From Effrenium voratum (lineage: Eukaryota; Sar; Dinophyceae; Suessiales; Symbiodiniaceae), in NCBI GenBank assembly GCA_963377175.1, contig CAUJNA010000857.1, positions 382,501-446,500 on the forward strand: a stretch of 64,000 nucleotides of DNA, written 5' to 3'. The notes under the pieces are model-generated. The model was not told the DNA's origin. It saw nothing but the letters and a program-made list of their open reading frames with translations, and did not search any database. Shown here piece by piece: positions 25,493 to 36,000 of this stretch. Both the position numbers and the translations under genes were made by a program. The stretch's first letter is position 1. Each line of letters starts with the position of its first letter.

Positions 25493-26246
25493 GTCAATGA
25501 GACACTCTTTGACTCTTCGTAGTTAGTGGGGCCTGACCCAGCAAGCCCAGTTACTCACTTCACACTTCCAGAGTGGATTGGCCAGTCCAAACAGCTCCTA
25601 TACCACTAAATTGGTCTTCACAAAGCTTTAAGTCCAGGAACTCGGGGAGTGAGGCAAAGCTTCGCCTGCAACCACTTCGGGAGTTTTGGAGTCCAGGAAT
25701 TCGAAAATCTGCGCACACCAAAACAGACTCGCAGGAGCTTCATGGCTCCAATCACATGATCTCCAATCAACGACTTAGATAACCATTTCCTAGGTTCTGG
25801 AAAATTGGCACTGGCAAAAAAAACCAGCCGTGCAGGATCAACAAGCAACCGTGATTCTAAAAAAAACACATGATTCAAAGTTGCTGCTTGGAATCAGAAC
25901 CCTCCGAATTGGGCCTAGCTCTTTCTGTGCCTCACCAATCTTTTCAGGCCAAGCTGAGCAGAACCAAAACCTGTATCGCCCCGTGGGGAAGAGCAATGAA
26001 TCATACGCATGGTCCAAACTGTTTGCAGATGGGAAAGAAAGAGCCACAGTTCCCTACACACGAATTTACGGTAACATTGAAGGGTAATGGCCACACCAGC
26101 AGTACCTATTGACCCTGAATATTTAATCAGGTGCTTTGGACATCGCACACATGAACAGTAGTTGCCCGGTAGAGTATGCAATTCAGGGAGGCAATCAGCC
26201 AGATCATTGCAAGTGCTGCCGCGAATCGATCAGCAATGAAATAAAA

Positions 26247-26625
26247 TGTGATTCGGGCACGAACCTGTGCCCAGGCAATGGGTAAGTTGGGGTAAACAAG
26301 CCACAAAAGAAAGGTTCCCCAAAAGCAAACCAATCCCCGGTCCCAAAGATCAGGGTTTCCCACACACCAGAGAACAACAACCAAAGGAAAACAAACCAAA
26401 CCAGAAAAGGATACCCGCAACCTAGATCGACGATGAACCGCACGGGCGATCCCCACCAACCTACCCCGGGCCGAAGTCTCTTTCTCCTCCGACACGAAGG
26501 CGGTCGACGTGAGGGCCCGGCGACGCTCATCCGAGGCGCGCCGGATCCAAAACTTGAGCCAAAACACCACAGGTCGGTCACTAACGCGACGTCCCTGATG
26601 ATGATATGAACCATGGCTAATCACA
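26247..26625 (-). repeat. 3' LTR of the retrotransposon
   Basis: 379 bp, matching 49740-50123 end to end with small length differences. The plus-strand left 150 bases and right 73 bases are almost the same in both; the central part is strongly diverged, which is not what a single simple insertion followed by uniform decay would give. Confidence 0.95.
26553..26573 (-). promoter_or_regulatory. Spliced-leader-like sequence in 3' LTR
   Basis: Same 21 bases as in the other LTR, including TTTTGGCTCAAG, inside the 73-base stretch that is identical between the two LTRs although the adjacent LTR middle has diverged. Conservation at just this point suggests it matters to the element. Confidence 0.6.
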
Positions 26626-26632
26626 CCCCCCT
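26626..26632 (-). promoter_or_regulatory. Polypurine tract
   Basis: In the sense orientation GAGGGGG directly abuts the TGTGATT start of the 3' LTR. This is the position of the second-strand primer in LTR elements. Confidence 0.7.
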
Positions 26633-27210
26633 CACGAGGAGCCCGTCATATGACGGGCGGAGCGTGCCATTTACTGATAGGATTTAACTGCTCGCATGCG
26701 TCCGCAAACAGCTGGACACTACCGCCGTCAGCGGTGGAGCAAACCCACAAAGGCAGTTGCGCGACATCCCGGGCATTAAATTCCCGCCACCACCCCGAAT
26801 TAATCGGGGTAACGCTGTCCAACAAACCTTGTGGAAAAGTCCACATGACGACACTAGGTCACAACTGTTTGCATCAACAATGCAAGAAGTTTAATTCTTA
26901 TCAGAAGCCATGAAATAAAAGATAACGTATGTCCATTAGTACCCTCGCCTAACGGCAAGAGGTACTCCTGACCATGCGTACCTGAATAAAAATGCTTGAA
27001 TTCAGCAAACCCGGGAGTAACCCCCCATCAGTTTGCTTTCCCTCTCACTCACACTGCTCCCTGATGAACACGTCCAGCAGCCCAGCAGCGGTATGGGAGA
27101 GACATGACCTCCGCGCCTCAGCGGTCCGGGAGGAACATCACCACCTCCGCACCGCGCCGACCATTGGAGAACGGACGCAAGCCTATCGGCCGCAATCCTC
27201 GTGACTCAGC
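26633..27210 (-). other. 3' untranslated region of the element
   Basis: About 580 nt between the ORF2 stop and the polypurine tract, without coding content. It contains a perfect 18-bp palindrome next to the polypurine tract and an extended imperfect hairpin at about 26938-26968, centred on a TAAC mini-hairpin, with AGTACC and GGTACT forming its base. Confidence 0.6.
26641..26658. repeat. Perfect 18-bp palindrome beside the polypurine tract
   Basis: GCCCGTCATATGACGGGC is its own reverse complement. It lies 15 bp inside the 3' LTR edge. No repeat copies were noticed elsewhere. Confidence 0.85.
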
Positions 27211-29173
27211 CTACCGGCTATCGTCACGTCTCCTCCGGTCACGTCCGCCCCGCGCACGGTCCCTATCACGATCCCTCTCGGATCTCCTGCGATCATCTCG
27301 CCTTCGATCTCGCTCCCGATCGAGTGATTCATCATCACGACGATCACGAGCATCGTCCCTCCTCCGGTCTCGCTCATCCTCGCGCCGTGGACGGTATCTG
27401 CGCCTCCTTGACTCCCTGGAATCCCTGGTGTCCACGGTCCTAACGGACCTCCGAGAAGGAGTACGGGAAACATCCGATTCCCTACGCCTCCTCCCAGATC
27501 GAGAGTTCGTCACGATCTGGTTGAGAGCCTCCAGTGCCGACGCGTCCTCACCATTCCTGATGAAATCCCTGACCTGCTTGTTCAGCACTCTGTTGGTGGA
27601 GATCGACAAGAAAGCGTCCACCACCGAACTCTCAGGCAGCACCAGAAAGTGACCCTCCACCGGGCTCGCCGCGGCCCGCTCAGCAGACTGCAGCCGGATC
27701 TCCCCGCCTTCAGGCTTCTTTGCCATCGCCTTGGAGGCCGTCAAAGGCGCTACCGCATCCTTTGCCGAAGATCTGCCAAGCGCGGAGTGAAGATCATCCC
27801 CGCTAGCTTCTCTCGCTGCCGCACCTGGTCTGCTGTCGACGTCGCCAGGCCTCGTGGACGCCTCCCGCTTTGTCGACTCCTTCGCAGCCTCGTCGGGATC
27901 CCAACGGGATTTCCTTTCTCTCTTCTGCCCTTCGGCCGACCCGCGGCTACCGCCGGGAGCGTCACCTCCGCCTGTCTTCTCCTTCTTGACCTCAACCTTC
28001 GGTTCGGCCTGCTTCGTCTCCTTAGCCACAGCTTTTGGAGCCGGAGCACTCTTCGCCTCAGATGCTGAAGCAGCCTTCCCTCTCGGCTCGGCCTTAGGAA
28101 CCGGGGTCATTTTAGCCTTAGCACTCGGCCTGGCCCCTTCAACCACCATCTCGGCCCAAGACTTCTTCGGCTGAGCTGCTGCTGTATCAACCTCCATTGG
28201 AGCAGGTCCAGCATCATCCTTCGCCTTTGGGACAGATGGGCTACCGCCCTTACCAGATCCTTTACCTGGCACTTCACCTGATTTTGGTGGTGGGCCGGAA
28301 GGACTACCGCCCTTACCGCCCTTTTCCCCCTTCTTCCCTTTTCCTTTTCCGCCCTTGGGGACCGGCTCCTGCTTGGGACCAGGACCCGGCGCAGCATGAT
28401 GCACCGATTGGAGTCCCTCGATGTCCACGTTCAATGGTTCGGGTTGACGACCGTCAAGAACCGTCCTCACCCTTTCGTCACTAACGTAGACGAACGGGTC
28501 ACGGAAGGGTGCGGGAGGCTCCGACTGTCCGGCGCTGATCGCCTTCTGCACCTTGGCTATCGCCTCCTTCAACCTCTTCTTCTCATCGTACCCTGTCTCC
28601 GATACCATGTACTTCCTGAGCTGCGAGATCAACGCATGACTCTCCAGGATGTCCACGTCCTTTCGATGGGTCGGGTACAATGGGGTCAGATGACCAGCCG
28701 CGGAACCAATCACGTATGCCATCGGAATATAGAATGACAAGTACGTGTCATGACGAGCGAACTTCCTAACGGAAGTCGTCATACGCCTACCCCACTGAGC
28801 AGCGTGTCTTGGGTTGGCCCGGAAGTACTCCGTGACCGACTCAAATTTATCGACTTGGTTGGTCTTGATCAGGTGCTTCGCCACCCACTTCTCCACAAAC
28901 GCATCCGAGGCCGAAATCCCGGACACATAGGAGAATTGGAAGAGCACCTTCGCCAGCTCATCCCACGCCGCATCGACACCTCCCTTGTCTTCACCAAGAT
29001 AAGGGGGAAGTCTGATGCCGCTCTGCACCGTCATCCTTAGATCGGATGCCATTGAATAGGAAATCAAATTCCTCTTGATGACTCCGACCACTTCGGAGGG
29101 AATCCTCCTGGGCTTGAACTGCCCCATGGTCCTCACCCACTCCGGCACGATGTGGCACTTTCGAAGTCCTTTT
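27211..29173 (-). CDS. ORF2 segment 3: Lys-rich linker, KSRWD motif and Arg/Asp tail
   Basis: 683 codons if counted from a GTG at 29262; the first in-frame ATG is at 29127, and the natural reading is a continuation of the zinc-ribbon segment. Residues 36-250 are folded-looking (KCHIVPEWVRTMGQF onwards). About 295-345 is a Gly/Lys linker with GKGKGKKGEKGGKGG. At 447-455 KRERKSRWD fits the U2AF-ligand motif (basic run, then S-R-W-D) known from SF1 and SF3B1. About 530-590 may be a short helical domain. From 590 to the end the chain is an alternating Arg/Asp/Glu tail like that of U1-70K or SR-type splicing factors. The function is unknown; composition suggests RNA or spliceosome contact in the nucleus. 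Confidence 0.78.
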
Positions 29174-30020
29174 CCTCCGCGTTGGGGATAAAGTTCGGGT
29201 AAAAGACCGGGAGCGCGCACCCGGGACACAAGTGCATCCCATTCGGCATCAATTCTGCGCACCTCAAGCAGAACGTGGCAGTCACATTCAGCCTGATCTC
29301 TTCCCGTGATCGCCTGTGCTCTCCCCTAACGGGGGTGAAGTCACCGTAGTCCCATGCCCGATGGTACACTATCGTGTAATCATCGTACATATACGCCGCC
29401 TTCCAAGCCCCCATGTGGATCTCGTTCCTAACGGCAAGAGTCTTCCTTCTCGTCAAAAACACGGGTCCAACCAAGGACCAGTGCACCCGAAGATCCACCA
29501 TTACCACCACGTACCTACCGGAGTAGTTCCGCAGCCTGTCCCTGACATACCACGAAGGCGATACCTCAGCATCCGGCGCCATGGCTCCCACAAGTGGGAT
29601 CAGGCCCTCATCCTGCCTACCATCCCCAATGGTCTCGTACACATCGGGCCTCGTGATCAATATCTCGATCATGGCCTTTCCATTTCGCCTCACCCTTTGG
29701 AGCTGAACCGCCTTCCGAAAGTCCGAGAACTTCATGATGACGTATCCCACCATGGGGAGTTCATTCCAATGCATCTCATACATCAGAGATCCGCCAGGTG
29801 CATCTTCCTGAGTATACCTGTGCCTAACGGCACTGTAACTCAAGTCGCGTCCGATCCGCGTGTGCCTAACGGCAACCAACCTGGTGCTCTCTTTGAGGAG
29901 AACGCCGTCCCCGTCGTACATGACCATGAGCATCGCCTCCACTTGCCCTATCGGGAAAGCTTTAAGCGTCGGAATGAAGAACTTCCAAGACATCTCAGCG
30001 TTCTCCATGCCCGAAATCTC
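29133..30020 (-). CDS. ORF2 segment 2: zinc-ribbon segment
   Basis: Same frame as the preceding segment, separated from it only by TAG. An ATG occurs 12 nt after that TAG (30008), giving 291 codons. It looks folded and basic to neutral. A zinc ribbon, C247-x2-C250-x10-C261-x2-C264 (CLRC ... CPGC), lies near the end. After FIPNAEEK the frame loses its character while the frame one base back continues sensibly, so I place a one-base break at the A4 run (plus strand 29170-29173). It may be a separate product by re-initiation, or part of an ORF2 polyprotein by stop-codon readthrough, or the TAG may be a mutation. Confidence 0.7.
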   Translation of the reverse strand, partial: EISGMENAEMSWKFFIPTLKAFPIGQVEAMLMVMYDGDGVLLKESTRLVAVRHTRIGRDLSYSAVRHRYTQEDAPGGSLMYEMHWNELPMVGYVIMKFSDFRKAVQLQRVRRNGKAMIEILITRPDVYETIGDGRQDEGLIPLVGAMAPDAEVSPSWYVRDRLRNYSGRYVVVMVDLRVHWSLVGPVFLTRRKTLAVRNEIHMGAWKAAYMYDDYTIVYHRAWDYGDFTPVRGEHRRSREEIRLNVTATFCLRCAELMPNGMHLCPGCALPVFYPNFIPNAEEKDFESATSCRSG

Positions 30021-33000
30021 CTACAGGAACCAGATGGCCTGGTCACTTTTCACCCAGTTTCCAGCCTCGCGTCCGGTCTCCTTCAGCACACGTTCCTCGA
30101 ATAACTCCGAGACTCTCTTTGAATTGATGACCAAGCCGTCGAAATCGCACGAGAGCAGTCTCATCAACTCCTTCGCCGCCTCCCGTCCTGCAACAGTACC
30201 CACGGTCTCCTCGTAGTTCGGGAGGTATTCACCCAACCTCGTCTTCGAGGGAACCACAATCTGGCAAGTGACGGCCTCATCAGGGATAACTCCCGTTTCC
30301 CTTAACTCTGGATTGATCTCTCGCCTATCGGCAAGATAATCCTCCTTCCCATCCAGTATCACAAGATTGTAGGTCATCTTGCTCGCCGCCCCACTAGGCC
30401 TGAACTTCCTGCTATCATCCAACTGGTCAGGAGCAAAGGGTCCACTAGGGGCGGCCGCACTCACCAGAGGCGCTCCTCGCCCAGAGCAGAGGTGCTTCTT
30501 GTGAAAGTTCACCATCTGATTCAGCTGCGATAGTGCGTAGGCACGATCCTCCAATGACGCACTCTTCATCCCAGCCTCAGTCAGAGGAGCCTCAGGCTTG
30601 TCATAACTCGCCTTTCCGCCCCATCTCGCCGCGACCAGCTCAGCAGACTTCGCAGGGTCGATCATATTTCCCGACCACTCAGGCATGTTGCTCAACCTCC
30701 TAGTCAACGCGTCTACCGACGCAGCCAAGTCTTCGTCCGTCACGGTGTAAGGGTCGACCTTCTCCCTGTCCTCTTGACCCACATCCGGAAGCCTATAATC
30801 CCCGCGGATAGCCTCCAGCGCGGCCCTCTCGGCTTCCTCAGCCTCCTTTTGCGTGGCCACTGCCCTCGGAATCAAGAGCGCTACCTCGGCCGGCAACGAC
30901 TTCTCCATGTCTATCGGAGTGTTCTTGGGAAGGATCCTTCGATCATCTCCCTCCCCGCTGTACTCATAGTCAGGAGCAGTCTTCCGGTACTCCTCGAAGG
31001 TAGCCCCTTTGAAGTTGGTAATCTCACTCGGGTCTGTCTTCCCAGCCTCAGTACCCCGAGGCGTGGGCTCCTTCGTCCCGGTGGAATCCTTCTTGGAGCC
31101 TTCCTGATCCACGTCCATGTCGTCCTTCTTCTTCTCCGTCACGGACAGCTTCCCAATGTCAGGAAGGGTCACATCATCATCCTTTCCTGACCCGGCGCCC
31201 CTATCGGGGGCCGGCTCGGTCCTTGGTTGCCCCGAAGAGCTCGCCCCAGGATCCACATCGCCCTCGTCGTCCACATGTGGTCGCTTTCCCCACACGATCT
31301 TCGTCTTCGGCTTCAGCGGGACGGCGACACCTCCAGCCATATGGTGTCCAGGCCAAGTGGCTCCTTCAGGGTCATCCTCGAACCATGATTTCCCGAACGG
31401 GAACCCATCCCTTCCGATGATCTCCTTCCTATCGGAAGTAGATCCCGAATGGGACAACGCAGATACATGAGACAGCATGATCTCAGCCGCCGATTGCGCC
31501 AGCGCATCGGACATCTGCTCCCTTGTCGGGATAGTCCGCAGCTCCGGAGCGAGGTGACCGGCAATCATGCTGAAAGGCGCAGTCCCCAGCCGCTTGCCCA
31601 ACACCGCCTCATTCAGCGCGTTGAAATACTTCTGCAGCTTCTCCAGCATTGCCGTCGCCGCCATCAGCTGGGGATGAAACATGGGCATCCGCCACGCGCG
31701 CCCAAGGGCGGAATCCACGTGCGATGCGATCGCAGTGATCGTCCCTACCAGCAAGTGTGACGATGCAATCTCCGGCACCCAAGTCGGGTCGTCCAAAGGA
31801 ATGCATTGTCCCGTCTGCGCGTTTAGCAAGGTAGCCCTCACTCCCGGCGCTCGAAGACAATCATACGCCCTGCGGTTCGGGTCACTAACGACACCACGAA
31901 CCATGTAATCATCCCGATCGGGCATATCTGCCCAGTCCCCCGGAGGTGCCCACCCATGATGGTACTTCGCCTGAATGTCCTGCCTCATCCCTAACGGGAT
32001 ATGGGCAGCCTCGGACGCCACCTTCTTCATGTTCCATTGCTGATCACCCCACGGCGTAGACTTCCGATCTCGAGGATTGATGTACTCCTGATCGATCCTT
32101 CCAGCAGCTCGGGAAGCATCCAACGCCCCGTACATGAAATCGTTATGCACAGCCCTCTCCAATACCGCATTCCACTCGCTATCGCGATTCGGGAACACAA
32201 TGTGGCTAGTCTCGTTCGCCTTCCTCCACTCCTCCGCGGTAACCCGCTCTTGAGTGATTGCCTTGTTCCTGATCACAGCATAGATGAAGGGCTCACCAGC
32301 CTCCCTAGCCAGGACATGCTGAACGATGAACCTCCTATTCGACCTGCTTTCCGCCGGTCTTGCTGATGTCCGCGAGCCCCTCGTGGATTGATATGAACCA
32401 TGCTCACGGTGATGCCGAACTTCCGCTGACTCCAACTCGGGCGCCTCTCCCGGGTGCTCCGGGTACGGCGTGTTTGCATAATTGTGTATGCCCCCTCGAG
32501 ACTCCTGGGTTGAAGCCGCCTTCGGGGTCGCTGCAGTATCCCGCAGGTCCCCGTCGTCGTCCGTGTACTTCGGAGCATAGGAGATTGGCACACCCGGGCC
32601 ACATGCACCCGACGCCTCCTCCTTCTTCTGAGCACCAACAGGTTCTCGAGCCCTGCGTTCCTCCCTAACGGGCGATGCCGCTCGCTTTGCCGCAGGCGAT
32701 TCCACCGACGGCTCTGTCGTAGTCGTAGTGGCCTGAGGCACCTCAGCTTCCCTACCGGGAGTCTCCTCCTCACCTGCAGCGGGAACCTCGGCTTCCTTCT
32801 CCGGCTCCATCTCAACGTCTCCGGTGAACTCTAACACCTCGGCCTCGGTCGGACCCCCACCATCGTTGAAGGTATCCGTAGGGAGATCGACCCCTTCCCT
32901 ATCGGGTAGGAGATCATCGACCTCGGCGGAGCCACCCGTGTTCTCCTCCTCAATCGTCGCTCTAGGCGTTCGAAGATTCGATGACCATCGATTCCCAACT

Positions 33001-36000
33001 TCGGTCGCCGTGACCTGGGGTGAAGAAACCCTCGGACTCCGAGGTGGGTTCGGCGGAGATTTCGGTCTCACCGATGCCAGCATCTCCTTCGTGACTAACG
33101 CCTTAGGAGGCGCTTTCGGGGCAGCGGTCTGACCTACCGCATTCTGACCTGCGTCAGATGACTGCCCACCAGGGGTAACGCCTACCGGCGGTCCTCCCAG
33201 AGCGGCACCTGTCATGTCGACATCCTCAGACTCAGACATCGATCCGCCATCACCCATCTTCGAAGAAGTACCCTCCTTCAGAAGCTTGAGGATGTTGTCC
33301 CTGATGTGCAACGTGACAGAACCAGGCCATGTAGTCCTGGTCAGGGAGAAAAAGTCCGGAACTGCCGCAAGGTAGGGCGGCACCACGGCCCATGCTCTCT
33401 GGACCGGCCGGTTCCTGCCGTAGCTGTCAACTTCGCTCCCCCCTGACACCGCGTCTGCTGAAACCACTGGGATCAGGTTCGCACGGAGATCGCCCATCTT
33501 ATGCTGGATCTCCTTAGTCATGTGAACCCCTTGGTCACCCTCTCGATCTAACGATCGCCCCGGACCACAAACCATCACCTTGACCTTGTTGTTGAGTGCG
33601 ACCAGCGACGCCACGTCCTTACTCCACACGGTCGCCGCGTCACTTCTGGCCTTCCATGCGTTCCTCTCCCACCTATACAGGTAGGAGCCACGGAGACCAA
33701 AAACATACAGGTCATGCTTGGCAGCATCCGCGTTGCCGTACTTCTGGACGCAGTCGTCCGTCCGCTTGTCCATCAGCTCGTACGCCTTGTCAATCATCAT
33801 CCGAAGGGATGTCTCCTCGTTATCACGAGTGCTGGTCACGTAGTGCACCTCACAGTTCTTGAACGGCCGGTTATCTGGGGAACCCCTCAACCGGTCATTC
33901 TTTGTCCTGCACTTGAGGATGTCCTCCGCCAACGTTGCTGGGTCCATCCCTTTCTTGTTCTTCGTGGATGCAGTGTTGAACGTCTGATCCAGCAGGTAGA
34001 ACACAGTCGCATCCGGAGCCGCGGACTCCTCTTTGAACACCGGAGGACCGTATCCGGCCGCTAAGGCCGCAGCAATCCTCACCGCAGCGCCCGTCCCACT
34101 AGCCGCCAAACACCGAAGCAAGATTACCATCTTGTCTTGGTAGCGACTCATCTCGTGCAGAACGATGGATGGGTAGATAGACAGCATCACATCCGCTAAC
34201 ATAGCAGCTGCCCATGCGTCCCACTGCCTTTCCAGTTGCACAGAATCAACCGCCACACGGGAGTATCCTCCCCTCGGCAGCTCCACTGTTGGCGGGACGA
34301 CTTTCCCACTCCTGATCAGGCGCATCACCTTCCTAGCTTGCTCAAAACATTCAAGCTCCTTCGGGAATAGCGCTCCCCGCCCAACGGCCTTTGCCTCGTC
34401 CTTGATCTCGGAAAGGTATCCCTTCGTGAGGGTGAGCTCAAACGTTTCACCCCGGATGGCCTCAAGCATGTTCGACTTCGGCACGATCCTGGCGTATAGC
34501 GCCCCACCTTCTGCCTCGGCAGCCTGAGGGGTCCCTGGAGCAGCACGCATGTTCTCCTCTTCAACGGAAAGACCTATCGGTCCCATGTAGTTCTCTGGGA
34601 AGAACTTGTGCATAGCCCACACTACCGATGGAGCATGCGGATTCCATTCGACGAATGGGTTGTAGTACTGCAGGGTGCTATCGCCCCCTGAGTTACACAG
34701 CTCCACATATTGTGAGTCCGCCGCAGGCTTCTCAAGCTTGATGCAGATCCCACAGATCCCCAACCTCGCGTTCGGGAACACTCGTTGGGCTCCTCGCTTG
34801 ACACCCTTCAGGTGGGGATTGTCGCTGAACAGATTCTCGGACTCGTCTGGTTGCGCGATGCAAATCGCGACCCTCGCCCACGTGTTCTGACCGTAGTGCG
34901 ACAGAGTGCTGTATCCCAGGGCCTCGACCGCCTTCAAAGATGTCCACACACCTACCGACTCATCGCTCGCGGTGGACGCAGTAACCTGCATACCACCCAG
35001 AATGCTCCACAATGAAGATTGCGAAGTTCCATGGATGAGGACCTTTTCAGTGTCCGTCTGGCCCCTGAAATTGATGGCCAAATCGAAGAATGCCCATCCA
35101 TCGTCGGGACCAATCTCCACGTCAGTGGCACTCGCCGGGTTCTTGGGCGAGATCCTCAACACCTGTCTACGGTCCCAGTCAAGGGCATCATGCAGGGACG
35201 TGACCACACCTGACATCTGTCCCATCGCGTGCAGGTACCCCCGCATCCCTGGCTTATCAGCCGACGCGAACTTCTTGACCGACGGGACCGACGAAAGCCT
35301 TCGACCCGAGGAACATCTAACGATCTCCTCCCTGTTTCTCCCTTCCGTCAGCATCATCGCGTCCACGACCAACTCCGGAGGCGTGAACAGTGCGTTCGGC
35401 CTCTCGCTCATCCAGGCACGGATTGCGTTGAAATGGTGCTCCGCATCACCGAAATCATCTCCACTATACAGAGGGTGATCTCCGAATGCCGCCTCTGCCT
35501 GATCAGCTACCGCCTTTACCAAGGCAGTCTGCGGGTGAACCGTCTTCCACTCCGGCCAGCCCTTCGGGTCTCCAACCCACATTCCTCCGCATGGTTCAGC
35601 TGCCGGCTCCGTACTGCTATCCATAGGTAGCGCACTCTTGCCACTTTCAACGCTTTCCTCAAACACGAACGCGATATGGTAGGGAAGCAAGAAAGCAGGG
35701 TCCGTCGGAACCGCAGCGCAGAGGATGGCCGCCAAGTGCACGGCGTTCATCTCCGTAACCTCCACTCCCCGGCGCTTCATTTCCGCCACTATCGCAGCAG
35801 TCCTGACCGCCCGGTACCGGATCAGCTTTTCATGGTCCGTCACCGGCATGTGGGACTTGTCGAGCTTGTCCTTGCTGATGTGGGATACTCTGCCAACCAG
35901 TTCGTCGAACCTCGCGGCACTGTCATCCTCAATCAGCTGATCAGCCTTCTCCATATCTGGATCAATCGTGGTGAACTTCGGATCCTGTCCCCTAAACCCC

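Larger units (their letters stand above)
4958..26246. other. Non-coding flank left of the retrotransposon
   Basis: About 21 kb with no recognisable gene. Open frames are below about 200 codons, occur equally on both strands and show no domain I can name. The content I can resolve is repetitive: several families of 80-150 bp elements with terminal inverted repeats (listed separately), microsatellites, and fragments shared with the right flank. It could be intergenic or part of long introns; the sequence alone does not tell. Confidence 0.6.
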
